DNA from: Gnetum montanum
Taxonomy: Eukaryota > Streptophyta > Gnetopsida > Gnetales > Gnetaceae
Length of the DNA: 64,000 nucleotides
Assembly (NCBI GenBank): GCA_015680685.1
Contig: MNCI01006151.1
Coordinates: forward strand, 113,642-177,641
Reading direction: 5' to 3'
The notes beneath the pieces are model-generated. The model ran no database searches, was not told where the DNA came from, and worked only from the letters and a program-made list of their open reading frames with translations. Numbering within the stretch: position 1 is the stretch's first letter; each line of letters starts with the position of its first letter. Below are positions 24,700 to 36,821 of the stretch, piece after piece. Position numbers and translations under genes: made by a program.

Positions 24700-25420
24700 T
24701 TATAGAGTGGGGGATATTTGTTGATCATCATCATTATTTTCTTCCTCTTCATGTTCACTACTAGATTTTGAATTTCTGTCATCTTGTACTAAAGTTGGGT
24801 TAGATAATTTTTGAATGGGAATAGCTTCATCATTAGTTTGAGGACAAGTAATTTCATAATAATCTATTTTGACATTTAAGGTTTGCTCTACCATATTTTT
24901 TCTTTTATTAAACACTCTACTAACTAGAGAATAGCCTAAGAAAATTCCTTCATTAGTTTTTGCATCAAACTTTCTCAAGGTATATTTATCATTTAGGATA
25001 TACCATTTTGAACCAAAAACATGAAAGTAAGCTATTGAGGGTTTTCTACCAATCCATAATTCATAAGGATTTTTGAAAGTAAATCTTCTTACTAGAACTC
25101 TATTGGACATGTAATAGGCAGTGTTGATAGCTTTATCCCAGAAGTGGTGAGAAAGACTCTAACCATTTAATATCATTCTCCCCATCTCATTTAATATTTT
25201 ATTCTTTTGTTCAACTACACCATTTTGTTGAGGAGTTCTTGCAGGAAAGAATTGATGTAGAATGCCATTCATTTGACAAAATTGTTCAAATTTTGCATCT
25301 TTAAACTCACCTTCATTATCACTACTAATAACCTTAATAGTCCTAGTAGATAAATCTTGTATTCTATAACTTTCTTTTTCAAAAGGTAACATTAAAATTA
25401 GAGTCACAAAGTTAAATTAC
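24700..25420 (-). pseudogene. Copia C integrase relic with internal deletion
   Basis: The minus strand at 25159-25407 has KVISSDNEGEF and, after about 35 residues, PQQNGVVEQKN, so the second Asp and the Glu of the DDE triad remain. 24700-25110 holds the downstream part (NPYELWIGRKPSIAYFHVFG, GIFLGYS). Compared with element D, about 490 bp are missing near 25345: the zinc finger and the first catalytic Asp are gone. The junction lies at a short repeated CTAGTAGAT-like sequence, which suggests a microhomology deletion. Confidence 0.85.
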
Positions 25421-25429
25421 ACTAAGAAT

Positions 25430-25720
25430 ATCATGTTTTAATCAATCAATAAGAAAACATTTTCTCACAATAGGTAATCCCTTACCTATACCTCCTATGG
25501 TATCAATACCTATTATGGGTGCTTCTATGTCATCTCCAAAAGTGACTATACCATAACTTTGTTCTATGAAATGGGTGAAGTAGGATTTGTCGCTTGTCAT
25601 GTGCCTTGAACACCCACTATCAATATACCATGTGCTAGAATTATCATTGGAGAAGGTAATTTGTATCATCACATTCTTTTCAATCTTTCCATCTTTCTCT
25701 TTTCAACCTTGCATGGTTTT
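25430..25720 (-). pseudogene. Copia C protease relic
   Basis: The minus-strand frame 25442-25672 reads NDNSSTWYIDSGCSRHMTSD and later GIVTFGDD and GIGKGLPI. This is the copia aspartic protease, with the catalytic DSG triplet intact. The protease would have cut the gag-pol polyprotein. The frame is open for 76 codons, but no initiation site or link to gag remains. Confidence 0.85.
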
Positions 25721-26280
25721 CTTTCTAGGCTAGTTTTGCAAAGACCAAGAGTGATGATGCATTCTAAGATAAAAATAAGTTTGAACATGACCATATTTAC
25801 CACAAAAGAAACATTTTAGGTTTTTTGTTCTAGAACATTTTCCAAACCTAGATAAATGCTATTTTTGATTCTTGGATGTCTCCATAGAGCTCTTGCTCAT
25901 CTACTCCAACATTCTTGTTAGTTTTTCAATATCAACCCTAAGATCTGAGTTTTTCCTTTTTAGGTAAGAGCATTCATCATCAAGAATTTTGATTTTTATT
26001 TCCTTATCATGTAAAGAATCTTTTATTTCAATGAACAAATTTTGGAAAGAAAGAATGCTATGGCAAAATATCTCATACCTATCTTCAAAGGAAGTGTTAT
26101 TTTGATTATCATAAGAATTGTTAACTTTACAAGCATTGTACTCTATCTTTCTAAATGTAAGTAAGAAAATAATATACTTACCTTGATAAAATATGTAGTA
26201 AATGAATTGAATGCACCTATTGATAATGTCCATTAGGCTTTGTTTGATGTTAAGTGTCCCTTCCATGTTCACTCTTGAAG
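25721..26280 (-). pseudogene. Copia C short gag relic (coiled coil and zinc knuckle)
   Basis: The minus-strand frame 25901-26272 starts about 30 bases after the primer site. It reads FEDRYEIFCHSILSFQNLF, KDSLHDKEIKIKILDDE and KNSDLRVDIEKLTRMLE, a heptad-like coiled coil. Near 25790-25815 it has a zinc knuckle, CFFCGKYGH, whose last Cys is Phe. The usual copia capsid (UBN2-type) domain is not visible, and the whole gag is only about 190 codons. Element D has the same short form, so the shortening predates both insertions. Confidence 0.75.
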
Positions 26281-26302
26281 ATTGATGTGAAGCACAAGAG
26301 TA

Positions 26303-26318
26303 CCAGGCACTAATACCA
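26303..26318 (-). promoter_or_regulatory. Copia C primer binding site (initiator tRNA-Met type)
   Basis: On the minus strand TGGTATTAGTGCC follows the 5' LTR end (CCTCA) after two bases. It resembles the plant initiator-tRNA-Met site TGGTATCAGAGC, used to prime minus-strand DNA synthesis in most plant copia elements. Confidence 0.7.
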
Positions 26319-26320
26319 CT

Positions 26321-26487
26321 TGAGGATCATTGAACATAAAAGGGGAGGAATGAATAAGTTTTCCAATTTCAAACTTAAAACACATACCAAATTTTAACGT
26401 GGCTCCCTAACTTGGGTAGTCCACACTCAAAGGATAGATCGTAAGCATACCTTTGAACTTTGTTACTTTCAAAATGTGGTTGAAGGG
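26321..26487 (-). mobile_element. Copia C 5' LTR, proximal piece
   Basis: It starts TGAGGATCATTGAAC and runs to the insertion point of gypsy element A. The remainder continues at 37719. The last five bases, AAGGG (26483-26487), are repeated at 37714-37718 and are the target-site duplication of element A. Confidence 0.85.
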
Positions 26488-27299
26488 TTATGAGGGGCGA
26501 GGTATCCCTACATCCAACCATACAAATCACTAAGGCATTCACATGCAATCTGGTAAAATTCCATGGAGCTATAATTCTCCAATGCACTAGTTCCTCTAGA
26601 AAGTGAAATGGTCATTGAGAACATTCGTTGTCTTTCCAACTACACTTGTGAAGCTCAAGGGTATGGTTTAAGTGTAATTGAGGTATATGATTTTTCGCAT
26701 TTTATGTTTTATAAGTTTAGTCACCTACAACAAGAATGAAAGGTAGAGTAATTTAAGATCTAATTCCACTTTCCTAGACACATCCTAAACACATATAGTG
26801 CTACTGGGCTACCAAACATTAAGTGTTTCTAGGTTACCAAGTGCTACATGTATGCTCAAGGTGGTCATGCTTATATTCATTAATAACTAAAAATTAATGT
26901 CTTAATTAAAATGCATTAAAGAGAATTTTATGAAAATAAAGTACATGAATATTAAATGTATCAAGGAAACATTAAGCTATTCTCAATGCTATAAGGATGA
27001 TCAAAAGGATTCATTTTTATTCCAATCACACTGCTATGCTAAGGTAGATCAGTGTTCGAACAAAGATCTACTGTAGGCACTTAGAAAATATTCTAACTCT
27101 GGAGAAAATAAAATGTAAGAGTTTTGCTAACTATGACAAAAAATAATCTCAAAATCGTGAGCCTGAGTGCTATATTTATAGGCCAACATATACCCTAAAA
27201 TATTGGATAATTGATAGCACATCCTAGGCTTCAATATTGGGTATTTGATATCAAGGCTCCAATATTCAATATTGGATCATGTCAAAACATGACTCATCA
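26488..27299 (-). repeat. 3' LTR of element A
   Basis: It is 812 bp. Left end TTATGAGG, right end GACTCATCA, followed by the inverted polypurine tract TACCCCCATG (27300-27309). It matches 36841-37713 with about 60 bp missing near 26760. Where the related LTRs have CG-rich GATATC dyads, this LTR has CpG-free versions (AATATTGGGTATTTGATATC). Confidence 0.9.
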
Positions 27300-29560
27300 T
27301 ACCCCCATGATTGAATGAAAACTTGTCCTTAAATGAAGAAGAAGAGGAACAAGTTCCTTACAAAATATTAGGAAGGTATGAGATTATTGATTAACATACA
27401 AACTAACTTAGATGGAACAAACAGACTCTGAGTGCCCAAGTGTACGAAGTTACAATCTTTACATAATTGGGTGTTCATGATAAGAGAAGTGAACACCCTT
27501 GATAAAACTGACATCCAACACCTCTTGGTAGCTGAAGAGTGAGAGAGAAGATCCCACGATCATGAACGGTCCTTGTCATGTGGTACTACTACATCATCCT
27601 TGGTTAATGATTTGTCATTAATAGAGAAGATCCCACTTCCAATCCATGCTTCCCACTACAATCATAATAGAATTGTAAGTTAGTATACAATGTGTAACAC
27701 ATAATTGTTAAATGCCTTGTCTCGTTAGTGGTAACACTCAGCTAGGTTGTGATTGTGGTAAATTGATTCCTTGAGGAGTGTTAGTGGGAAGGTTGACAGA
27801 TAGGGTAAAATAGATAAGTGTTCCATTACATTTGAAAAAGTTCTACACAAGAAAATATTTGAAGAGGGTGTAAGAATTCACAACAATAAAAAGGAAACTT
27901 CACTAAAAAATGTTGTGAAGATGTGCACAATTGGTTGTCATTGATGAGGTAAACAAAAGGATTTGATTGTAAGAGTGTCTAAGGGTAAAGAACTTAACTA
28001 ACCCAACCAAAAGATATGTAAGTGAGTCCTCCCCAAAGTAGGCACAAGCCTTTTATGCCCTTGAATAACTTCAAACCGAGGAGTCTATAGGCTCCATGGA
28101 TGATTAATGGTTATAGAAGGTTAAGTACAAAAACTTGAAAGAAACTACCTAAGAATTTCAACACATCAGATTAGAACATCAAACAAGAACATGAAACCAG
28201 TAGTGAGGTGAGACATGGAAAGCATAGATGGATGAGAGAGAATGGAATGGAGTTCCTAATTAGAGTCACATGAAGTCCCTTGTGAATTTTTTGGTTAAAT
28301 GACTTGATAAGATTCATCATTAGTCTAGACCAAAACCAACCTCATTCAGTGACTTCGCATCATCATTCTAAGACTAGCCCATCCCCCTAAGACACAAGAG
28401 TGCATCCACAAAACAACCACTATTCCTTATTAGAGAAGAAAAAAGAAGTAGAAAGTGAAAAAGGGCCTTAGTTAGAGGGGACCTTTAGGCATAGGTAACA
28501 TATCTTTCTAGTCCCATAACCAGTGCTTATAGCCCATTTATTTGATTTAACGAGTGTGCTTTGAATTTCCATCATTTTTTTTCTTTTGATATGGGAACCA
28601 CACCATGCAAAGACATATGCATTTATTTTATCTAAGGGGTGTGCTTTGAATTTTCATCATTTTTTTTGTTTTGAAATTGGAACCACACCATCCAAATACA
28701 TATGCATTTATTTTGTCTAAGGGATGTGCTTTGAATTCCCATCATTTTTTTTATGAGAACCACACCATGCAAAGACTTATTCAACTTCCTTTTATCGATT
28801 GACATGAAATAGTAAGAAATCCATGAAAACACACATCCACCTAGGCAAATAGAAAGGTACAAAGAATACCAAATCCCCTTAAAGTCACATCCTATTCAAA
28901 CCTTTGAATCCTTTCCAATTCTAAAAACTACCAAAGTCATAAATTTGTTAACATTTTATTAATGAAAAAGGGACTGTACATTTCCAGAATAAGAAAAACC
29001 ATAGAGTTTGTGGATGGGTGGATGTTGTGAACTCATTGCCTATTTCATGAAAAAGAAACCATGTCTTAATCATACGTAATGAAATTTAAAGCCAAAATCC
29101 AAACACCAACAATTAAATAACAGAATAGTACATACCATCATTAAGCAAAGCATTACCACTGTACTTGGCACTTATTAACAAAAAGTTAGTAAATCATATT
29201 AAAATAAAATAAAATAAAATATAAAAGAAAGTCTAAAATATTCAAGAAATAGCAAATGTACTAAAGATGATGTAAAAAAAATTAGAAAAGATTAATAACA
29301 TAAAAACAAGAAGATGTAAAATAAAGAATTTGTAAAATAAAAAGTTGTAAAACAAAAGGATGAAAAACTAAGGAGCTACTTATATAGTTAGCATGGATGG
29401 CCATCTCCCCCACAACTAAGTTGAGAGGAGGAGATCCAAAATATGGAGCATGGCTATCCACCCAATGAGGTGTTTGTTGTATTTGATGGCTTATGCTCAT
29501 GGAAAGATTTGAATTGTTTGATGTCGGCTAGTTGTTTATTGTCTGGGCTCTCAAGTTTCT
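27300..29560 (-). mobile_element. 3' non-coding internal region of element A
   Basis: About 2.2 kb between the integrase end and the 3' LTR, homologous to 10957-12526 of element B. It contains an 85-bp tandem triplication (28540-28775) and an (AAAAT)n run at about 29199-29222. No frame is convincing. Long 3' non-coding stretches are characteristic of Tat/Athila elements. Confidence 0.7.
28540..28775. repeat. 85-bp tandem triplication
   Basis: Three copies of a unit with GTGTGCTTTGAATTTYCATC, a T-run, GGAACCACACCATGCAAA and ATATGCATTTATTTT start near 28554, 28639 and 28724. The homologous place in element B (12186-12290) has one copy only, so the expansion is specific to element A or its sublineage. 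Confidence 0.85.
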
Positions 29561-30500
29561 AGATCATCATGGCCCTAGAAGAAAAATTTTAGTAAATGAT
29601 GTAAGGTCCTTCCCATAATGTTTGAAAATTAGTTCATTAAGGTACGTGTGTGGGGTTGCACTAGAGAACCTTATCTCCTGATTGAGATTTGACTTTTCTA
29701 ATTTTAAGGTCATGGTGCTTTTTGTTGTAGGCCTTATACAACTTGTTAGATGATAGGACCACCAATTGATTTTCATCTAGTAGGTTGAGATTCATTAGTC
29801 TTTCTTTTTGTGCTACACTCAGGTTAAGGTTAAGGTCACAAGCTATTGAAAGTGTATGGAGCTTAGATTGAATAAAAAGTATTGGTAATTTTCTATTCAC
29901 AAGCTCATAGGAAGAATAGTCTATAGGATTTTTTCATGTTGAGCAATAAGCCTAAAGGGCATCATTGAATTTTGTGCTCTAGTCTTTGCTATATTTGCTA
30001 ACAGTTTTTATTAGAATCTTTATGATTTCCCTATTGGTAACATCAGCTAACCATTAGCTTGGGGGTGGTAGGATGTTGTGAGTTTATGTTCAACCCCAAA
30101 GCATTGCATGACCTTCCAAAAAGTAGCACCTGTAAAGTAAGTTCCATTATCAGAAATTAATGCATGTGGCACACCAAACCTATCTACAACATTTTGTTGT
30201 ACAAACTAAGCAATAGTAGAAGATGTACAGTTGATGATGATGGCCACTTCTGCCCATTTTATACAATAGTCAATAGCAACTATGATGTACAAATTTTCAT
30301 TTGACATAGGTGTGATAGGACCCATGAAGTCAATGCCCCAGATGTTGAAGGGTTCTAGTGGTTGAATCCATTATTAAGGTCCCTCCATTCGAGTAGTTAT
30401 CCCATCATCTCCTTGGCATCATTCACAAGATCATACATAATGGTAAGCGCCCCTAAATATTTCTTGCCAATAGTACCTTTCCATTAGGATTTTAATGGTT
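29560..30500 (-). pseudogene. Element A integrase relic
   Basis: On the minus strand the zinc-finger stretch (VHEGPCRGHYARRC, about 30470-30540) is followed by a core with [11 protein letters not shown] (about 30325-30355) and PHALISDNGTYF (about 30140-30170). A frameshifted PQANG...DVTNREI follows near 30040, where the catalytic Glu appears as Asp. The C-terminal part (29661-29900) reads AQKERLMNLNLLDE and HHDLKIRKVKSQSGDKVL, as in gypsy integrases. Insertion of element DNA into the host genome was its role. The frame is broken several times. Confidence 0.85.
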
Positions 30501-32210
30501 GCACATCTCCTAGCATAGTGTCCTCTGCAAGGACCTTCATGAACATCTTGTAGAATGCATAATTAATTGACATCAAGGACACCCCAACAAACTAGGTCAT
30601 CAGTGCACATGATGTACAAGTGTCCATTGATCTCCATGAAGTGTTTTACCTAGTGAAGAAACTATTGTTTCGTCCAGTGGTCCAACCCTTGTGACATCTC
30701 ATGGGTGAGAAGATAGGTAAGAATGTCATCATACCATTTAGGCTCATTGGGTAATTGTTCAATTATAGCCCCAACAAAGAGGAGTTCATTAGGAAACATA
30801 TTAGATAGTGAGCTTTCTTTCTCTTTGTTATTCCATCATAATCGAGACAAGTGGTTAGCAACCAAATTCTCAGTGCCTTTTCGATCTACCAATGTAAGAT
30901 TGAATTCCTACAAGATCACTAGCCACCGTATGACACAAGGGCTTATTGTAAGCTTATTCATCAAGAAGTGGATGGAATTGTGGTCCATGTGCATAAACAC
31001 CTTGTATCCAAGCACATAATTCCTAAACTTCTATAGAGCAAATACCACTATCATCAATTCCTTTCTTATGATGGTGTAGNGTAGAGCAAATACCACTATC
31101 ATCAATTCCTTTCTTATGATGGTGTAGTTCACTTATGCATCCACAATGCCTTAGCTAGCACAGTGGATGTAATATGGACATTTCTTGTCATCCATCTACA
31201 TAAGCATGGCTTCCAAGGCATAGTTAGATGCATCTATCATGATGTGGAAGGGTCTAAACCAATCAAGTACTTGTAGAATTGGAGTTTCCACAAGTTTCTC
31301 TTTCAATTGTTGGAATGCTCTTTCATGTTCCATGGTCTAGAAAAATGGAACATCTTTCTTTGTCAACTCCACCAACAATTTCAAAATCTTAGAAAACTTC
31401 TCTATGAATCACCAATAATAGCCAGTCCAAGGAATGATCGAACATCTTAGACAGTTTCTAGTTGGCAGGTTATTCCTTGGATTACCCTTATTTTCTTAGG
31501 GTCTACCTCAATTCTTGCTTGTGATATTCTATGCCCCAATACAATGCCTTCTTGGATCATTAGATGACTCTTTTTGCCAATTGAGCTACCAGTTGGTCTC
31601 AATACATCATTTTAGCACTTGCTCAAGGTGGTCCAAGGCTTGCTCAAATGTAGCTCCATAAGTGGAGAAGCCATTCATGAACATTTCCATACTACTTCCA
31701 ATTTACTATTGAAAAATGCTCAGAACTAGGCTTTCGAATGTAGTAGGAGCATTGCATAGACTAAATGGCATCTTATCATATGTAAAAGTTCCCTAAGGAC
31801 TCATGAATGTTTTCTTTGCCTAGTCCTCTAGTGTAATTTAAATTTGGTTATAACTACTACAACCATCTAGAAAACTATAGTAGCAATGCCCAGATATTAT
31901 GTCTAACACTTGATCAAAAAATGGCAATAGAAAATGGTCCTTGAATGTTATCATATTTAGTAGCTAAAAATTGATGTAGATCCACCACTTGCCACCTTTC
32001 TTTGGCACAATCACAAGTGGACTAACCCACTCACTATCCGCAATGGGATAAATGAACCCTGCCTTGAGGAGTTGTTTGATTTCCTCTTTCATGATCAACT
32101 TCAGTTTGGGATTCAATCGCCTTTGTGGCTATCTCTTTGGCTTCATGACCAAATCAATGTAGATGCGATGCTAGAATATCCTAGGATCAATCTCTATGAG
32201 TTCAAGATAT
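30500..32210 (-). pseudogene. Element A reverse transcriptase/RNase H relic
   Basis: RT start on the minus strand: RLNPKLKLIMKEEIKQLLKA and FIYPIADSEWVSPLVIVPKK (about 31990-32130). Then comes HFLLPFFDQVLDIISGH and YYSFLDGCSSYNQI (about 31850-31960). The active-site box reads FMNGFSTYG, where the family has FMDDFSVYG: both catalytic aspartates are gone (31670-31675). RNase H follows with a KVFMHMDHNSIHFLMNK-like segment (about 30940-31010) and LVANHLSRL (about 30845). At 31080 a single N with a 46-bp duplicated flank interrupts the sequence, probably an assembly join. Confidence 0.9.
31034..31127. other. Assembly join: N with 46-bp exact duplication on both sides
   Basis: The 46 bases at 31034-31079 are repeated exactly at 31082-31127, with a single N at 31080 between them. 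Two overlapping contigs joined without merging is the likely cause. The true sequence probably has one copy. Confidence 0.85.
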
Positions 32211-33060
32211 GACCAGGCAAAAGTAGCTAACCATTTTTCAAATACATTCAACAGCATCTTTTTCTACTCTAGAGCAAGATTTGCATTGATTATGACTGGC
32301 TTCATATTTTTTAAAAACACGTATTCCATTCTAACTGGTAGTTTTTTTAGTACAAGGGGCTCTTACTTAAAATTTTCAGGAATCTCCAACTCTCCCCAGT
32401 AAGTATCATCCTTTACATCATCAAAGAATTGGTGATGAAGTTGCTCTAGTTCATCAATGCCTACAACATATGCACATGTTAAGATCTTAGTCAATTCCAT
32501 GCAAAGTGTGTTTCTCTTGGAATTAGTAGTCACCCACTAGGTGCCCTCTACTTTTGTGGTTGCTACACATAGACATCTTTTAATTTCTACTTCTAGTGCA
32601 TGCTACTTGCATGCAAAGATAGATGCTTGTTTCATGGCCCAAAGTTTTTACACACAATGTCACCTTGTATTGTTGTACACATTGCATGGAACTCACTTCT
32701 TCTCAATCTTTCTGAATGCATTTTCCTTGGATATTTCTAGGAAAAGATCTTTGATGTCCATTCTTACATCAATGGTGCTAAGACATGCCCTTCTCATGAT
32801 GATTGGAAAATACTCTTTGTAGTTCTCCGCTTTGATCAATAGGAAATCAACAAGATAAGACCACCCATAGACAATGGTCACAATGTCTTCTACCAGTCCC
32901 AATGGAATAGTGATGGACTGGTCTACCAATTCTAATTTGATATTACTCTTATTTAAAGGTGGCAGGTTCCATGCAATATACATCTCATGATAGATCAAGT
33001 TAACACTAGAACTCAAATCGAGAAGATCTTTGCATGGTTTATTCCTAGTGATCTACAAAT
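32211..33060 (-). pseudogene. Element A aspartic protease and linker relic
   Basis: On the minus strand DLSSSVNLIYHEMY (about 32975-33025) stands where gypsy proteases have DLGASVN. The catalytic Asp is kept and the Gly is Ser. It continues with KLELVDQSITIPLGLVEDIV and YLVDFLLI, typical of the flap and second half, and then RRACLSTIDVRMDIKDLFLE. It would have matured gag and pol. Confidence 0.8.
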
Positions 33061-36000
33061 AAATTAGAGGACTTCTAGGATCTGTTAACTTCCTAAGAAG
33101 GTTTCCAGCATAGAACCAATCAGATACGACATGAGTAAGCATAATAGCATGGATCCTAGGTAATTTTTATTTTGAAGGGGACTCAAAGGAATTTGATATA
33201 GAGGAAGACAAAGGAATAGGGTTATCAACCACAGGTGTATTTGAGGGCTTAGGTGGACTACGTGATCAAAAGAAAGGTATTTTCTTTGATTGAGTATCCA
33301 AACCACTCAATTGATGAACTAGTTTTAGGTTAATAGCCCTAGTAGCATTTTGTTATTACAATTGAGCTGGTAGTTCCCCCTACATAGTTGGAGTAGGTGG
33401 TAGCTATGTGACTAGAGGAGGAAGATGTGCAAGAATAAGAGAAGGATAAGAGTAAAAGGTGGTATCCCTTCCTGCATGTGAAGAATGAGTTCAATAATAA
33501 TCATAAGGGTGGTAGTGAGATTGGAAAGTAGAAACATGACTAGAAAAGTCATGTGGAGATAGGGGTTGCTAAACATAGTACCCATATGGATTAGGTTGTT
33601 TGTAAGCATATTGCTACATTGGTGGTGCCAATATGGTTTTTGGCACTATTGATACTGATCTTATGGTTGCAGTGGAGTTCGACTTGGATAATACAGTTAT
33701 TTCTGGTAGAATTTCCCAAAATTACCTTGAGGATAAGGCAATCTTCTAGATGTTTGCCTTTGTGTCAGTCGTGGATTCAAAGCATACACCCCAAACTCTT
33801 GTAAGTATGACACTATGGGGCAACATCCATTAAGATGTTTATACTAGTAGATGTCACACCCACCATCATCATCTAATTCATTTTCCATAACTTCTTCTAT
33901 TGTAGCAATCCTACCCTTCCTTGTTTAATCGGCATGTTCAACTTCCTTGCACCTCCTACATTCACAATCACTACCTTGTTCTTTGGATTCTTCAACAATT
34001 TTTAGGATATCTTGAAATTTTCTATCCATGGAGTCCCATAATTGATCAACATTGGCCATAATTTCAAATTTAAATTCTTGGAGTGGTGATGAGATGCGAT
34101 ATCGCGACAGTCGCGATATCCCATCCCATGCTATATCGCGTACACGATATCGCGGTCTGCCGCCAAGTCTATAAATAAGAGGTGGCTCTCCCTTGTTTCC
34201 TCATCTTGGGCTAGAAGTAGAAAAAATCTGGCAATTTGATCACTCCAGAGATAGGATATTTTCCATGTGCCCACAGTAGCAGTCCTAAAGTGAACGGATC
34301 TTTATTCAAACAACATTGTACCTGAACACAAGTTGTGTACGGCAACAAAGATGAACTTCCTAGATAAACCTTGTAGTGCATGGAATAGGATTTTATTTAT
34401 ATCTTTCTCTCTCACCCTTAAACTCCTAGAATGCAGATTGAGTACGACTTGATTATAGGCATCTAAGGATGTGTACAGATAGTCAAGAAATCGGCTACTC
34501 ATCGCAATGCAGTATGAGTACAACTTGATTACAAGCATCTAGTGTGACTACTCGGTAACCTAGTGGCATATTTAATATTTGTGCTTGGTAATCTCAATGG
34601 TAGTCATGCACAAAGATGTGTACAGTTAGTCAAGGAATCGGCTACTCATCACACTTAGGCTAGATTAGATTCTCTCAACCCTTTCCTCCTAGTTAAGTGC
34701 CTCAGTACGACCACTTCGAGCACGTGCATTTCGCGTGGTGATCCCAGCAATGATTAGCATTTGGTAGCCATGGTTGCATCACTTCAGGGTGTGTACAGTA
34801 AGTGGGAATAGATGTTGACACTAGGTAATTTAGACTTAGTTCATCAGTTAGAGTTAGTTAGTTTCTCCAACCCTTCACCTCGATAGCATAGGAGATAAAA
34901 CATAAAAGACCATAAAAATCATATACCTCAAACTTACTTAACCATACACCATGAAAACCACAAGTAAGTCTAGGAAGACAACGAATGATTAACCCCAAGT
35001 GTTCCATGGGGCATGTAGGCACTTAGTCTGTGATGTTTGACCAGATTGCATGTGCTACACTCATTTTGTATGGCTGAGTGTAGGGGTACCTCGCCACTCA
35101 TCAAGTGCCAAGGTTTTTGTATTCACCACCTCATCAAGTGTGGATTCTTCCTCATTGTCACAAAATTGAACCTCCCTCTTTCAAATGAAAGGATTTTAGT
35201 TGTACTCTTTTGCACTTAATTCACCCTCCTCTTTAGCTACTTACTTGATTAGTCTTTGTATCTAACGGATGCTTAATTATGACAATCATCCTGAGGCATA
35301 AACACCAAGGATCTCCTCATTTCTGATCAAAGCCCATCTACAATATGGCAAAGTTGATCCAGTTGAGAATAACCATGGCTGGGACATTTGTGCATTAAGA
35401 AATAGTATCGACTGATGGTAGCATCCAAGGATTCATGTGTTCCTTGTGTCCATCCTTGGATCTACCTTCTCAAGTTGAACACTCTAGAGTACATTTGATA
35501 TTTTTCATTGAACAATTCAAGCATGGTACTCCATCATCTAATATATTCTAGTTCTAAGGACTAGTACCAGTTTTCTACTTCTTTAACGAGTGTTTGTGGG
35601 AACAACTTAAGCTTTTTCTACCCATTCTCTATGTTCTACAAGGCACATGCATCTTGGAAAGCTTGGATATGGTTTTGTAGGTTTGAGTTATATCCCCCTT
35701 CAAATTGAAGAATATTGTTCATGTCTAGCCTTTTGATTCAACTGTCCTTTACATGCCTTGTTGGAATTTGAACTACTACATTATTACACATACTTTGGGT
35801 AGCAAGTAAAGGATCATCAAGGCATTGATTTTAATGCCTACAATGCCCTCTACTATCCCTTTCTTCATGGTGATGTGCCTCTCTTGAATTTCTATGCCTT
35901 TGGTCTTGCCTTTCCCAACAATCCCTTTGGATATCCTAGTCTCATCGATCATTTCGGTCACCTCCATTATGGTCACATCCTTTGTAGTTATGATTACAGC

Positions 36001-36820
36001 CAGAAGAAGATGATGATAATGAAGGTGAAGAGAAAGGAGGACAAGCACTGTCATGGTGCCTACTACCACCTCTTTGGTGATCACAACCACAATCATGATC
36101 TTTTTTCTTATTCGCATCCTTGCCTTGACTTGTCCCTTTGGATCCTTCTTTGTCATTGGATCCATTCTTACTAAAACTAGGATTGTGAATCATGGACTAC
36201 AAGTTTTTTTTTTAACCTTTGTCACAAAAGTTAGATAGAGGAATTTCATGAAATGGAAAACCCCTAGAGAAGGGTTCCCCATCATCTTTTTGGTACAATA
36301 GAGATGGGGAATTATTAAATCCTTTTCCCTTCATAAATTCATGACATTGTTCTAATTGGCGATCCTAGAGACATTGTGCCTCAATGGGATGATAATCTCT
36401 AGCATCATTGTCTTGCAAAACATATTCATCATGAAGTTCTAGGAGACCCCATCATATAAGCATTTGTTGAAGCATTGTAGGAATGAATTGATTAGCAAGC
36501 AACACAATGTTGCCCTTCAAGACATGCCACCATAGTTGTTCATCCTAATGTAGGATGAAGGCAAAATTTGGTACATACTCATTAGGATGAGCATATACCA
36601 CTCAATAATGCTAAGGGATTGATTGATGAGATCCATTAGACTTGGGCGGAGAAGCACTCTTATGAAAAGAAGAGATTTTCAATTAGATGATAAAAATGTA
36701 GTGTGCTTTTAAATTTTTTTTGTTGTAGTACTTGTAAAATATGATATGACTCTAAGGTTCATTCCAATGATTTTGAATGATTTCCACTAAATCCTAGATA
36801 GTGCATGAAACAACCAAAAG
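33061..36820 (-). pseudogene. Element A gag relic, interrupted by solo LTR
   Basis: Minus-strand gag pieces: KLKLFPQTLVKEVENWY and MLELFNEKYQMYSRVFNLRR (about 35460-35610), then SRYYFLMHKCPSHGYSQLDQ (about 35340-35410), in a frame with several stops. These match the capsid-type retrotransposon gag domain. Upstream (35776-36200) is low-complexity His/Ser/Lys-rich sequence whose correct frame is unclear. Downstream of the inserted LTR the frame resumes with EFKFEIMANVDQLWD (about 34030-34080) and a CDIY..KHLNGCCP knuckle-like segment (about 33830-33870), then a proline-rich linker. It formed the particle shell. Confidence 0.75.
34087..35103 (+). mobile_element. Solo LTR (TGATGAG family) inside element A gag
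   Basis: A 1017-bp LTR from TGATGAGATGCG to CCACTCATCA, in opposite orientation to element A. Flanking bases AGTGG (34082-34086) and AGTGC (35104-35108) form a 5-bp target-site duplication with one mismatch. Removing the LTR and one duplicate rejoins the gag frame. It has a TATA box (TCTATAAATAAGAGG, about 34169) and a GATATC-rich U3 with the hairpin GATATCGCGA-CAG-TCGCGATATC. It is closely related to the LTR at 9960-10956. No internal sequence remains, so it is the product of LTR-LTR recombination. Confidence 0.9.
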
Positions 36821-36821
36821 G

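Noticed and set aside
26160-26200. AAGGTAAGT...TTTAG in the gag start of copia C, with the same in D (about 45925) and E (about 60150), resembling a very short intron.
   Set aside because: The frame reads through as YQGKYxxxFLxFRK in C and D, and similarly in E, so the motif is coding. About 31 bases is too short for a plant intron.
35776-36193. Several overlapping frames rich in Ile/Val or His/Ser on both strands.
   Set aside because: Low-complexity repeats within the element A gag region keep several frames open. Only the gag context is supportable, not a separate gene.
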